Source: Motacilla alba alba (Eukaryota > Chordata > Aves > Passeriformes > Motacillidae). Taken from it: a DNA stretch of 64,000 nt. Under the pieces are notes generated by a model that ran no database searches, was not told where the DNA came from, and saw only the letters and a list, made by a program, of their open reading frames with translations. Position numbers and translations under genes: made by a program. Positions 1 to 12,796 of the stretch are shown piece by piece (within the stretch, counting starts at the first letter, position 1; every line of letters begins with the position of its first letter). The DNA lies in assembly GCF_015832195.1 (NCBI RefSeq), contig NC_052046.1, positions 20,700,161 through 20,764,160 on the forward strand, in the 5' to 3' direction.

Positions 1-3000
1 CCAGTTTTATTTCCGTCAGAAAGAGCTGGTCATATTTGGCCATCATTACATTAAAACTATGTCTTTACAAAAGCATGCTTGCAATTGGATTGGCATGGAA
101 AGGTAGGGAAGAAAGTAAGGAACATAAAATATTATTTGTGGAGCCACTGTTATAATTTGCCTACCTTTTTCAATCTCACTAAACATACACAGACTTCTTC
201 CTTTCATTTGGCTTTAAAAGCCTGTCTAAAACTACCAGTATAATTTTGTCTTTACAAGAACAGCCAGATGGGTGAGCAGAGACTGAAATCTCCTCAGCTG
301 ACACCGAAGTTATTCTATGAAGTTATCTTTCCATCTGCCATCTCAAGGAAGGATGTTTAACATAGAAGCTCTTGTGTTTTCATGCATTATGGCTCCTCAT
401 TTCCCAAGAGAGCACTTACTTTACATTAAGGAATTGTGCAAAATAGGAACATTTAAGAACTTTAAAATTACAACTGAAACTCTCCTGAAAATTATCTCTA
501 GTTTGTATGTTACTTAAAAATTTCTAAAGCAGCACATCCTAGTAGTGCTCACTGCTTTGTTTCACTTACCAACATCTGTAACTGAATTTTTTTTTTCTTT
601 TGGCAATCTGTTTTTCATTATATCTGAAAAAATTATCTGAGGGAATTATTTGTAATACACATCCAACTAACGATCCAACTCCAAAAATCACAGGGGAGAT
701 AACTAGTGTCAGCTGCATTGAATAAAAGGGCAATAGATAAGCAGAGACCCTGTAGTATAAGCAAAGGGAAGGATGTGAATATAAACTTCTTGTCTACCCT
801 TCCTTTATCTTGCAAAAAAACCAGCACTGCAGCTAGGTCCCTACATTTTCATTTGGTTACTGATATATTTGGCAGTTCTAAACAATCATGGTTATAGCCA
901 CCAAAACACTTATTGCTGATACATATGAAATTTGAGCAGTAATTTTTGTGAGACAGCCAGATAGCTTCTGTCCTTATTATTAGTATTACCCAGATAGAAG
1001 TAAGAAGACAGATCCACACCAATCTGAATGCATCTCCATACTCTTTGCTGAGATTTATTTTGTATTCCATATACTTTATTAGCCCTGAAGTTACCTTAAA
1101 AGTGGTACTCATGTGAAATGCTATTTCTCAACCAATTATCTCTGCTATCCAGCTGAAGTACTAATTATCTTCATATCAAACAATTTCCTAATTTTCTTAG
1201 GGTTTGGAGGATTCATAAAAGCACAGATTGTTTCATTTCTCTAAACACAGTAGAAAATGTTAGGCTTTTTTGTTTCTTACCAATTCATGAGTTATATGAA
1301 TTTGACCCTTTTTTTTTTTTTTAAGCAGTATCTTTTATGTTGCTCTGCCACTTAACAGCATTAGGAAGAAGAGTGCCAGAGACTAAACTGTGAGTCAGGT
1401 GAGGGAAAAAAAGTTACAGGAACACAAGCAAGAGAATACTGTAAAGTCAAGCTCTGGATCTTCTTGTCCATTATCTGAAGCTGATTTACAGCTCCCAAAA
1501 GTACATATCCTCATGATACAGAATTGGCACCCTATCTTCCTAAGAGAAAGACAAGCAACTTACACGTAAAGAGATTTAATGATACTAATTATCTGTACTA
1601 GGAGATGAACACACATGCTAAAAGTGAAATAGGTTATTTTCAAGTCAGTATCTTGACCCTAGGTACATTGCAAGTATTTCCTCCAGAGTCTCACACTGAC
1701 CTAACATTTATGGAGATTGACATAAAGGATAGAGAGGAGTCATAAAGTGTATCAGTGAAGAATACTTTAAAAGTTTCTAAAAGTAAATCTCTGCCACATT
1801 GTGAGCATGCTTATACATTATTCTTGTATTTGACAGAGGGCCTAAATAGTGAATCATAATTTCCTTGGAGAAACTGAGTTTATTATATAAGAGACAAAAA
1901 ATTTCATTAAATTTGTATTAAGCAGTTTTCCACCGTATTGTACTTATTCTCTTCATGGTTTCAAAAGTGTAATTTAAATCTATATATGTATTTCATATAG
2001 CTTAGAATGTCTACTTAGGGCCTACATTGAAAAATTAGAACTGTTAGCTTCTCTACATCTGTAAATATAGGCATGGCTTTAAATACACTTAGTGTCAGTA
2101 GAAAATACATGAGGGAAGAAAGGGAAAACTACCATGTTTCAACATTATTTTGTTCAGCAAAAACTGGGTGAATCTGAACATAAACTACTATTAAATAATA
2201 GTAGAATTTTTTCCCTATGATATCACAGCTATGAGCTACTTGGAACAAAGCTCAATCTCTATGTGAACATACATGGTCATTTTTTAAATTATTCTTGTAT
2301 CTACTAGGAGCGAAATATTTGTCAATTTTTATGAGGTTATGGTAAATGTTGGAGACATTACAACCATCAGATTTTATGCTTTCTCAGTAATAAAAGTAAG
2401 CACTTTTTCTTTACTCTTGTAAATATTTCCCCTATACTGTCTCTTTAAAGAGAATTCTCCTCTTTCCAAGAAGCCCTCCATATAATTTTAGCCAATATTA
2501 TAAAATATTGATTGTATCTACATAACAGCATGAAAATTTAAATTTACTGTTAAATGACATAACAAATGAAGGGAAAAATAATCAAAAAGTATCATCTTGA
2601 AAAATTAACTTATTTAATTTTAGGATTCCAAACATTGATAGCATGTATTGAAACTACCTAAAATCGCATATTCCTGAATGGAGGAATCAAGGTTAATTAG
2701 TTACTTCACTTTCTATTTCCATGTCTTAACATGGATTTTAACCCTAATTGCTGATTTCCTGCATTTGGACATCATTCTGCAGCAATGAAGAATGGTTTGG
2801 AGTATCCCATATACTTTTTTTTTGAAGTAATGCATAATTTTAAACTTGGGTGAAACATATTAGCTCCCTGAAAACTTAGAAAACAAACTAATTCAATAAT
2901 AGGAGCTTTATAAAAAGCATATCTGCCATGAAGTTCAACATAATTTTAGCACACTTCTATCCTAATTTTTCCTATTTACTTCCTAAATATGGTTCTTCTC

Positions 3001-4382
3001 TCAGTTATGGATGATGACCAAACACCCCACCAAAACCAATTTTTATAAAGGAGCATCATTTAGTATTAAATAACATATGAGGCTCTTAAAAGCTCAGCAA
3101 TTTCTAAATTACTAAAAACCAATGCAATTTATTCAGAAACCTGAACTTTCTTATGGGGAAATGACAGTCTTCTGTAGAACTCTTACGAAAAAGCAGAGCA
3201 CAAACTTCTCCTGAATTACATTGCCATAGCTTCATAGCCTTCATGGCACAACAGTAACATTAAGTATGGCTTGTATGCTACACAAAGCCAATAGTGTAAA
3301 TGCATCGGGTCTTCAGACTGTAGGTCAAAGTGGAAAGTATTGGCTCTGATCAGGAAGCAAACATTTGAGGACAGATGTCCTTTGGAAATTCAAGATGCCC
3401 TGAAGGTTATGATAGCCTTCCACTTTGTCCTCATTTATTCTTCTTGCTCTTTTGTTAAGACCTGTGAAGTGCTGCAATGTTCAGTTTCCTTGATAAAAAT
3501 GCTTTGATGTTAGAAAAATTCTTTTAGTACTGTAAATTCTGAACTTCAAAAAGTATTTCAGATATGTAGAGAAAGATGTCTTTTCATATTTTTAACATAA
3601 ACATGTCACACATTTGGGGGGTTTTGCCATTTGCTTATGACATTTCATTTTATATACGTGTCACTAAAACTCAAGTTCCAAAGAAAATGTTTTAAAACCT
3701 GCAACATTATAAAAGCAGGCATAAAACAGTGTTCCTTTATCAAAAAAAACAGGGCAGGGGATGGAGGATGGGGGGTGAGAGAGTTAGTAATAATTATGTG
3801 TGGTCTTATGTGGCTTGCGGACACATTTTGGTTAAGGTTTTTGCTGGTTTTGTTTTGTTGGAGTTTTTGTTTCTGTGGCTAGTTTGGTTTGGTTTCATTT
3901 TGTTTCATTTCATTTTGTTGGGTTTTGTTTTGATTTGGTTTGGAGTTTTCAAACTAAAAAAGATAGTAAAACAGTCCCTAAAAATTCACGCCATTTGAAC
4001 TCCATCACTCCTAGACATCTAGCAGGACTAAGCTTAATGTGTTCTGTTTGCTGTTGAGGTGTTCAAACACTGTAGATTTGAGAGAGACTGCTATAGGTAA
4101 AGAGAGAAGATACCAACATCTGAGACAAAACAGTGACGCCTGCATCAACTGGAGAGCTGACAGGAGGTGATGTTAGTACAATTCATTCTAGCTGTGTTTC
4201 AGCTAGTTTTGAAAAAGCTATTATTTGGTATATGTGTCTCTACGACCTCAGACTGGAGTATTTTTTTTCTAGCTGTACAAAAAAGACATTCCTTGACATG
4301 CATTTCTTCTAGAAAACCTCCCAGTGAAGGTTACTTTCACTAAAATGCAAGTCTTGTAATGCAGCTGAGGTTTGACTGAGAG
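1..4382. other. Unique intronic sequence, nothing recognised
   Basis: AT-rich sequence without recognised genes or named repeats. It has a T run at about 1306-1322, a short near-perfect palindrome at 2185-2204, and a T/G low-complexity block at about 3835-3955 (listed separately). The small open frames here are chance-length. Confidence 0.7.
3835..3955. repeat. T/G-rich low-complexity tract
   Basis: About 120 bases consist almost only of T and G with a few C and A, in drifting units such as TTTGG, TTTTG and TTTCA. In the gene-sense (minus) direction it is an A/C-rich tract. It produces misleading hydrophobic open frames on the plus strand. Confidence 0.85.
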
Positions 4383-5436
4383 TAGTGGGTTGACCCTGGC
4401 TGAATGTCAGGCGCCCACCCCTCTCTTCCTCAGCTGGACAGGAGAGAGAAAATATCAGGAAAGGTTTGTGGGTTGAAATAGGGTCAGGAAGAGACTGCTC
4501 ACCAGTTACCATCATGGGCAAAATAGATTCAACTTGCTGAATTCAGCTTGATTTTATTACCAATCAAATCAGAGTATGAAAAATAAAAACTAAATCTTAA
4601 AACAACTTTGCCCCCATCCATCCCTTCTTCCCAGGCCCAAATTTGCTCCTGAATGGAGAATGGGGGTTACAGTCATTACACATGGCTGTACAAGCGCTGC
4701 TCCTTTTGCTTCACACGGTTCCCTTCTCCAGCACTGAGTCCCACTCACCCACTGCAGACAGTTCTCTACTAAATTCTTCAACATGAGGCCTTCCCATGGG
4801 CTGTAGTCCCTCATGAGCTGCTCCAGTGTGGGTCCTGAACACAGCTGAACAGTCCTTCAGGTACAGCCAGCCCCTGGGTGGGTCCCCCATGGGGTCACAG
4901 GTCCTACCAGCAAATCTGCTTCAGCATGGGCTCCTCTCTCCACAGGGGCACAAGTCCTACCAGGACCCTGCTTCAGCACAGGCCTCCCACAGGGTCACAG
5001 CCTCCCTTCAGGCATCCACCTGCCCCAACATGATGTTCTCCTGGGCTGCAGGTGGATCTCTGTGTCCCTGTGCCCCTCCAGGGGCTGCAGGGGCACAGCT
5101 GCCTCACCATGGTCTGCACCAGGGGCTGCAGGGGAACCTCAGCTCTGGTGCCTTCTCACTGTCCTTGGTGTCTGCCGAGTTGTTTACCTCACATATTCTC
5201 TCTCATCTTTTCTAGCTGTTGTTGTATAGCAATTATTCTACCCCTTTTCTAAAATGTGTTATCCCAGAAGCCCTACCACTGTCACTGATGGGCCCACTGT
5301 CCTACCATTGTCACTCCATCCTGGAGCCTCTTGGCATTGTCTCTGTGTGACACGGAGGAAGCTGCTGGTAGCTTCCCACAAAAGACACCCTTGTAGCCTG
5401 CCTGCTACTAAAACCTGGCCATGCAAACACAATGCA
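4383..5436. mobile_element. LTR-like dispersed avian repeat, probably a solo LTR of an endogenous retrovirus
   Basis: About 1,050 bases are clearly more GC-rich than the flanks. The block starts TAGTGGGTTGACCCTGGCTG and ends in AAACACAATGCA. I recognise it as a common interspersed repeat in bird genomes. Its interior holds degenerate tandem units built on a 'GGGTCC...CCATGGG...CTGCAGG' pattern (about 4745-5140). No gag, pol or env coding is adjacent, so it would be a solo LTR. I see no clear target-site duplication, and the orientation is uncertain: AATAAA-like signals exist on both strands near 4550-4590. The family name is not assigned. Open frames inside it are spurious. Confidence 0.7.
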
Positions 5437-7414
5437 CTGCTCAAACATGAAGCTCACTGGTCACTGAAGAATGAGGTACTGACAAGCACCTCCTGAAAGT
5501 ACCACCAGATTACCAAGTTTTACTCCAGCACTGAAGACCATCCTTCTCATATAGAAGGAGGGGTATTTATAGTATTTTTCATTTGGCATACAGGCTGAAA
5601 AGAGACTTTGAAAAGTGCTAGAATTGCAGTCACACTTTAGCTGTATGAGATAATTTAGAACTGAATGTGTGCTTGAAAGTATCGCTGCTCTTCATTTTGA
5701 AGACAATTTAGTCAATTGGACTACATGTTCTTATTATTTCTCACCTTTTTTTGTCAAATTGTCTAATTTAAAGTAATTACATCATCTATAAGTCAAGACA
5801 ATTCTGACTTTTCAGAAGCTATTTTAGCCACCACTCTTATCTACCAGCTCCTTTCGTACAGCCCGCAATGATTGTTTGTCATTAGTAAATTATTTTCTTA
5901 CTCCAAATTTTACGGGCAACTTTCTGTCCCAAGCCTAGTCCACTATCCTCATATTTTGACATTTCCTTTGTTTACCCATTTTTATTCTGTTTATTCTTTC
6001 TCACTCTGTTTTCACTTTGAAAATCTCTGCCAACTCCTCCACAAAACTGCAACAATGAATGGTAAAATACCTTTCTTATTCCGATACACCTCTTCCAGTG
6101 GAATCTGGAATTCTGAAATTCCTTAGCAGTTTAACTAGGCATGCTTTACAGCATGCATAGGACAAAGCTAGGCATTTTAGAATGTACCCAAATATAAAAG
6201 CATAGAGCAGAAAGACATCTGACTCAGCTGGCTGGGGAATAGAAAATGTGACTGGATCTTACATCATTCAACTTGTCCGAGATAAAAGCATGATCAGGCC
6301 TGCAAAGAGTTCCTCTCTTCACCAAGAGAAAAAGTCAAACTTTGGCAATTTAGGGGATACACACTCAATTCTCACTCCAGGTACAAGAAGTTACTCTTTG
6401 TGATTTTTCCTTAGCAGAAATCTTAAGCATCTTTGGTGTGAAATATATAATCATAGGAAAGCAGACATTCTGTATGTGAAACACCAAAATTCAGTTTTCT
6501 AGAGAAATGATTCTGAAGTCTAAAGGACCAACTTTGAATTTTATCTAATTCACAGAAGTACTAAGAGTAATACAAGGCAGTTCTCTGAATCATAGCTAGG
6601 GAGAAACAATCATAAAACATTAGTTTCTCCATTGTTTATGACCTCAAGAAAGAAACAATCAATGTGTACTACCATCTTCAATAAAAACAGCTGGTTATGA
6701 GCCTGAACTGCATGCAGCTGAACAGTACCAAAACTGGGTTATATACATATAAACACTACAAGTGGCAAGGAATGGAAGCCAGTTTTTTTTTTCAAAACTG
6801 TAAGTATTTAACAGAAAGTGTGACTGACTATTACAATCAAACTACCAGTTCCTTTAAGGTTTCAAGCACTTTCCTGGTATTCTTCAATCAAATTGAACTA
6901 ATTTGAATCAATACAAGGTTAAAAGAGTTAAATTTAACACACTATGATATACAGGAATTCAGACTGAAGGATCTAATGCCTTCTCATCACTGTATATTTC
7001 AATAAAGCACTAACAACAGGTTCAGCCGCTTCCTCAGGGAAGGTTATAAATCAAATTTTGGAGAAACTGTGAATAATCTATCAAAAAAATGTATTATCAT
7101 AACTGTTCTCTTTTAATCACTAAAGAATTTTGATCCTCGGTTCAAAAGTTTTTTAAAAACTCAGTATTCCATAGCAACTATACAATTACTAAAAACATGA
7201 TCTTTCAAAGTGCAATTGTCCCATTCTAATCTAATTAGAAGGCTATCCAGAAAAGCATTTCTCCTAGAAAACTTAAGACACTGGTAGTCTGATTGTGATT
7301 AAAATGTTCAGTCACATCTTCTGTTAAATATTTATGGCAGGGGGGAACAATAATTTCTTTCTGCTCACTTTTTGTTCCTCACTACCTGTGAATTTTTTTA
7401 TGTGTATATTAATC
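5437..7414. other. Intronic sequence, nothing recognised
   Basis: AT-rich sequence between the LTR-like repeat and the CR1 copy. No exon, RNA gene or named repeat is recognised. Open frames are short and chance-like. Confidence 0.7.
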
Positions 7415-8290
7415 AATTCTGTGGATGAAGGGGCATGCCTGCTCAGCACATTCACTGAGGACACAAAGCTGAGCAGAGTGGCCGATACCCTGTAGTGCTG
7501 TGCAGCCCTTCAGAAGGACCTCAGCAGGTTGGAGAGATGGACAAAGAAGAACCATCTGAAATTCAGCAAGGGCAAGTGCAGGGTCCTGCACATGGGGACC
7601 CAGGCACCAGCACAGGCTGGGGCTGACCTGCTGGGCAGCAGCTCTGTGGAGAAGGACCTGGGGGTCCTGGTAGACAAGAAGCTGTCCATGAGCCAGCAGC
7701 GTGTCCTGGTGGCCAAGAAGGCCAATGGTATCCTGGGGGGCGTTAGGAAGAGCATTGCCAGCAGGTCATGAAAGGTGATCCTGCCCCTCTACTCAGCCCT
7801 GGTGAGGCCTCACCTGGAGTGCTGTGTCCATTTCTGGGCTCCTCAGGACAACAGAGACATGGAGCTCCTGGAGTGGGTCCAGCAGAGGGGTATGAAGATA
7901 ATTAGGGGTCTGGAGCATCTCTCTTATGAAGAAAGGCTGAGAGGGAGTTGGATGCCTTCAGCTGTGAGAACAGATGACTGAGAGGGGACCTCCCAGTACC
8001 TATGGGAGGTACCAAGCCAGGCTCTTCTCAGAGATGCTGAGTGACAGGACAGAAACTGATGCCCAGGTAGTTTCACCTGGACATGAGAAAGAACCGCTTT
8101 ACTGTGCAGATGAGTGAGCACTGGAACAGACTGCCCAGAGAGGCTGTGAAGTCTCCCTCGCTGGAGATATTCAAGAACAATCTGGGTACTACCTGTGCCA
8201 TGTGCTCTGGGATGACCCTACTTGAGCAGGGGGATCGGACCAGATGACCCACTGTGGTCCCTTCCATCCTGACCCATTCTGTGATTACGT
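7415..8290 (+). mobile_element. CR1 LINE fragment: end of reverse transcriptase and 3' UTR
   Basis: This is a 5'-truncated CR1 on the plus strand, antisense to ADAMTS6. The first part corresponds to the FADDTKL catalytic region, here degenerate (F-T-E-D-T-K-L near 7450). Then comes the CR1 ORF2 C-terminal block with LERW, KCRVLHMG, KDLGVLVD, KKANGILG and ALVRPHLE. The coding frame is broken by stops at 7490 and 7771. The 3' part follows the usual CR1 end (EQLPREAV-like, then the SWMTLLEQGD-type region) and stops around GATTACGTG at 8290. The element is dead. Confidence 0.92.
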
Positions 8291-8357
8291 GTAATTGAGC
8301 GCTCTTTTGTTGCATGTTACATATTCACTGTAGATACGTCCATAAGATGCTTCTATT

Positions 8358-9357
8358 NNNNNNNNNNNNNNNNNNNNNNNNNNNNNNNNNNNNNNNNNNN
8401 NNNNNNNNNNNNNNNNNNNNNNNNNNNNNNNNNNNNNNNNNNNNNNNNNNNNNNNNNNNNNNNNNNNNNNNNNNNNNNNNNNNNNNNNNNNNNNNNNNNN
8501 NNNNNNNNNNNNNNNNNNNNNNNNNNNNNNNNNNNNNNNNNNNNNNNNNNNNNNNNNNNNNNNNNNNNNNNNNNNNNNNNNNNNNNNNNNNNNNNNNNNN
8601 NNNNNNNNNNNNNNNNNNNNNNNNNNNNNNNNNNNNNNNNNNNNNNNNNNNNNNNNNNNNNNNNNNNNNNNNNNNNNNNNNNNNNNNNNNNNNNNNNNNN
8701 NNNNNNNNNNNNNNNNNNNNNNNNNNNNNNNNNNNNNNNNNNNNNNNNNNNNNNNNNNNNNNNNNNNNNNNNNNNNNNNNNNNNNNNNNNNNNNNNNNNN
8801 NNNNNNNNNNNNNNNNNNNNNNNNNNNNNNNNNNNNNNNNNNNNNNNNNNNNNNNNNNNNNNNNNNNNNNNNNNNNNNNNNNNNNNNNNNNNNNNNNNNN
8901 NNNNNNNNNNNNNNNNNNNNNNNNNNNNNNNNNNNNNNNNNNNNNNNNNNNNNNNNNNNNNNNNNNNNNNNNNNNNNNNNNNNNNNNNNNNNNNNNNNNN
9001 NNNNNNNNNNNNNNNNNNNNNNNNNNNNNNNNNNNNNNNNNNNNNNNNNNNNNNNNNNNNNNNNNNNNNNNNNNNNNNNNNNNNNNNNNNNNNNNNNNNN
9101 NNNNNNNNNNNNNNNNNNNNNNNNNNNNNNNNNNNNNNNNNNNNNNNNNNNNNNNNNNNNNNNNNNNNNNNNNNNNNNNNNNNNNNNNNNNNNNNNNNNN
9201 NNNNNNNNNNNNNNNNNNNNNNNNNNNNNNNNNNNNNNNNNNNNNNNNNNNNNNNNNNNNNNNNNNNNNNNNNNNNNNNNNNNNNNNNNNNNNNNNNNNN
9301 NNNNNNNNNNNNNNNNNNNNNNNNNNNNNNNNNNNNNNNNNNNNNNNNNNNNNNNNN
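8358..9357. other. Assembly gap, 1,000 N
   Basis: There are exactly 1,000 N bases, so this is probably a placeholder of arbitrary size rather than a measured length. It begins about 70 bases after the CR1 3' end. Open frames running through it are artefacts. Confidence 0.99.
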
Positions 9358-9916
9358 GTAACTTGAGCCAGGAGAGGGAATTCAAGAAAGCATTTCTATT
9401 TTAACATTCTTGTGCCTGAAGAAAGCAAAATGTATCCACATTATTTTTCTAAAGAAATCTGTTTAAGTTTAGTGGGTTCATAAAAACATACAAGCAACTT
9501 TTTTAGCTATGAAAAACCTCACATGGTACGTTAAAAAAAATTAAAAAAACAAAACTGAATGCATCAGTGAAAAGAGGAGACACGTTCATAACAAGCAAGC
9601 ATTTAAGCATGGAAGTCTTGTCCATTTATCACCCATTATCTTCTAGCATTAAAACCTTATTGTGTTACAAGGGCTTTTAAAAACTTTCTTCAGAGAGAGA
9701 ACACCACTGGCATTTACTGACTATGGCTCTTCTGTATCTTACACATTTTTCAGCAACAGATTATTACAGAACATACTTCAGTCATAATTTAGGGTCATCA
9801 GAGAAAGCTTTAAACATCAGATTTATTTAATATATTTCTCCCCTAGGATTACTGATCTGAAAGAAGCAGCAAACCTTTCTTTAAGGAAGTTACCTGCTGA
9901 GTTAACTACATTTCCA

Positions 9917-9972
9917 AAAAAAAAAAAAAAGAAATAAAAAATAATATGTTATAAATAAATAAATAAATAAAA
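9917..9972. repeat. A-rich tract with (AAAT)n
   Basis: A run of about 14 A is followed by A/T-rich sequence and five AAAT units. It is simple sequence only. Confidence 0.85.
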
Positions 9973-10031
9973 TCCAAATTACCCCAAAAATAACAATAAA
10001 AAAATTGAAAAAGCTTAGCTTTGGTTGAGAC

Positions 10032-10085
10032 ATGAGGGGAATGGAACAGGGAGGAGGGATGAGGGGAATGGAACAGGGAGTAGGG
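10032..10085. repeat. 27-base tandem duplication, two copies
   Basis: Copies at 10032-10058 and 10059-10085 differ at one base (GGAGGAGGG versus GGAGTAGGG at the end). The unit is purine-rich (GAGGGGAATGGAACAGGGAG core). This is a candidate variable-number repeat. Confidence 0.9.
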
Positions 10086-12548
10086 AAGAGAGAAAGCAAA
10101 CTATTTAGATGAGTAAGGACTTCAAATTATTCTATTTGGACTAACAGTAAGGAAATCATAATATGACAAGTGCTTCCTGTTTTGTCCACATTAGCAATTA
10201 ATTTGAAGCCATAGGAGTGGATCAACACACTGGAGCACTCAAGTTGAGACTCTTCACATATCTTTGCATGCTGGTTTGGCCATTCTGGACTAGTTGAATC
10301 CTGAAGGCAGAACATCCCTGCACATGTGGCTCAAAGCTTCCTGAAAACCCATGGGTGATCTCAGGTCTCCTGTAGGCATATGTAGAGAATTTGCAGGGTA
10401 TCTGTTCTATGTTTTCTTCCAAACAAATCTAGTTTGGACAAAGCAAAACTACTCTGATAGCCTAATTGACATGGGCAGAAACTGACACTGTCTGTCTGGA
10501 GAGTTTGCAGTGTGGAACTTGCAAAAAATGCAATAATTATAGCTCACCCATGGTGTCCTAATTGAAGAATTCTGAATACAACATGGCAATACATATATAT
10601 ACAACTGTCATGCTCCCCCGCAAAGTCCACCGTATTTGAATGATAAAGTCATCTCAATCTTCAGGTCTTATAACTGAGGACTTGCTTCAGCAAATGAGAA
10701 GACTGCAGTAAAATAACTCCATACCACGCTTGCAGAAAGTGACAGAGATCAAGCTAAGAGCTCAGTCAGTGACTCAGACTTTAAAACGACTTGTCCTTCA
10801 ATAGAGCCAAAGACACACTTCACAGACGTCTGAGATCTTTTCTAAGGGGTTCTATGAAAGGTTCCCTGCCTCAGGTGGCTGAAATAGGATACAGATGTTT
10901 ACGCCACATTAAATCTTTTACTTCTGTCTCTTCCTAGAATACCAATTAATCAGGTTTCTTTTGACTTTCTGAGACCTCTCTGTGACTTTTTTCCACAGAC
11001 TCCTCTATATATATATATGAGATTAACTTTAGTTATTGGATGTCAGCACTACTTAAGCATATCAAATGCCTTGCAAAAGAGGACTACAGGGCCTTGTCTC
11101 TTCTCCAGTTAAATGCCTATAATGCAGAAAAATTGTCATCGTTTTGTTGCCAAGACCTCTATAACTGTAAGCTGGAACCGATACCATATGTGACTCTTAC
11201 ATTTAATTTTTTTTAATTAAACTTTTTGTTTTATAAAGTATTTGCCAAATCTATCCTCTGTTACATCGGATTCAAGTGAAGCAAAATTTGCCTTTATGCC
11301 AAAATCTGATAGAGTAAGAGTTAGTACATTAATGATCTGTGTCAAAAATATCATATAAGAATATCAAATACTTCATGCATGAACGTATTCTCTTTCAACC
11401 TTTCTTTTTTTAACACTTGCAAAGCCACTTCTAAGACATCATCTCCTCAGTTTCATAACCTCCAATGTCAAATAAAATCAGTTACACTTGGAAATTCATC
11501 AGCAATTTGCCTTTTACTAGAGCATGCTGTAGTTTTGTTCATGTTTATAGCAGGAAAAATTCTGGTACCTTTCCCCATGTAAACTACACCCCTCTGCCAG
11601 AAGCATTGTACTGACTTGTGAGACTTACAGAAAAAAATTAACATGGGTTAAAGCTATCAGTAATAGTGATATACAGAAATATACGGAAAAACAATGCAAG
11701 TACATTCATGAATTCTGAATGAGAAAAGTATTAATAATATGAACTAGCTGAATTAGAGTTTTGTCTTTAATCACCTTCAAGAAAGAGGCTTATGAAAGGA
11801 TGCAAACAAAAAAAAAATCCAAACAAGTGTTATGTAATCTTTGAATAATGTTCCCTTTATATGTTAGAGCACCATTGGAGGCAACAACCTATAGTTACAG
11901 GTCATCTATAGTTATTTATTGTAGGAAATAACTACTGGTGACATATTTAGGTATGGAGAGAACAATAGCTCTCCATCCTTAACCTAAGGTTCACATGTGC
12001 ACTTCTCCATCGTCAGAGCACTGTTTTAACTAATTTCAATGTTAATGTATCTTCTATCACTGTGCTATTTTTTTCTAAGTCTGTGAAAGGAAAAGCATGA
12101 AGCTGTACTTGCTGTGTACAACACAGCAACAGTGTAAACCTCAAAGTCCATTTCTTTTTTTGTAAACCTTTTTGTAAGGTTTATGGGGGTAGTTTTATAA
12201 CCTTCCTGAGGATTTTTACTTGTTTTTTTAACGAGATTATGGACACCAGTAAATGGAAATAAACAGCAAGTTCTCTTCTGTAAGAAGTAAAATTGAGTCA
12301 TCTGCTAGTTTTTATCAGTATTACAGCTGTCAGAGATAAAATACACAGCACCAGCCCACACAATTCAAACTCCCAGCAATGTATCAAAGCCAAAATTCAC
12401 CTAGATTATCTTTTATTTTTCATGTTTAATAAACTGCAAAACTTTGAAAATACAAACTTAAAAATATCTAATCAGTCAACAAACCAATAGCTAAGTATAA
12501 AGCCAGGAAACAGCAAATATGAGCTGAAATTTCTCTTTATAATCTTAC

Positions 12549-12592
12549 CCAGTGTTCCACAAGGCTTGTTTTTATACGTGCAGATATCATAT
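12549..12592 (-). CDS. ADAMTS6: ADAMTS6 44-base exon: disulfide loop and edge strand of the active-site cleft
   Basis: This very short exon completes the split Arg codon and encodes YDICTYKNKPCGTL plus the first base of a Gly codon (phase 2 in, phase 1 out). The acceptor has a long pyrimidine tract (an uninterrupted T run and then CTTAACAG) at about 12593-12615. The donor is GTAAGA, starting at 12548. Joined to the upstream exon it reads LITRYDICTYKNKPCGTLG, which is the expected continuous ADAMTS6 sequence. Both cysteines belong to the catalytic domain, and CGTLG starts the edge strand that lines the substrate cleft in ADAMTS structures. The intron separating it from its upstream neighbour is 38,320 bases. 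Its length is not a multiple of three, so skipping it would shift the frame before the zinc-binding helix. The chance that a 44-base perfect match with correct phases and both splice sites is accidental is negligible. Confidence 0.95.
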
Positions 12593-12781
12593 CTGTTAAG
12601 AAAAAAAAGTAGATAAAGTATGTCAGTGAATCAGGTTTGTAAGATACTTTGTATATTTATCACATATCTGTATCACAGTCCAAGTTGTCAGACCGCAATC
12701 AGTTTAATCATGTGCAACCAGCTGGTGTCGGCCTTTTCTACACTCTGGTGTAAACCACAAGCTGCAGTACACTCACAGCCG

Positions 12782-12796
12782 CTGGCCTCAGGCCAG
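12782..12796. other. Short perfect palindrome upstream of the 44-base exon
   Basis: CTGGCCT-C-AGGCCAG forms a 7-base inverted repeat with a one-base centre, about 190 bases upstream of the exon in the gene-sense direction. No function is assigned. Confidence 0.6.

Larger units (their letters stand above)
1..12548 (-). other. ADAMTS6: ADAMTS6 intron, 3' part out of window
   Basis: This intron starts at the donor GTAAGA (12548) and runs off the left edge. I searched the minus strand for the next exon, which should carry the MCEPERSC and HEIGHNFG zinc-binding motifs, and did not find it in the readable bases. It could lie below position 1 or inside the N gap at 8358-9357. Confidence 0.85.
9358..12548. 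other. Intronic sequence next to the 44-base exon, nothing recognised
   Basis: Apart from the A-rich tract and the 27-base tandem duplication listed separately, I recognise no repeat, exon or RNA. The sequence is AT-rich with chance-length open frames. Confidence 0.7.

Noticed and set aside
4826..5215. Plus-strand open frame of 129 codons rich in Pro, Ser and Gln
   Set aside because: It lies wholly in the LTR-like repeat and reflects its tandem GC-rich units.
8285..9385. Open frames of about 350 codons on both strands
   Set aside because: They run through the 1,000-base N gap; nearly all residues are unknown.
12585..12595. ATATCATAT motif considered as a chance palindrome
   Set aside because: It proved to be the start of the 44-base ADAMTS6 exon, with matching phase and splice sites.
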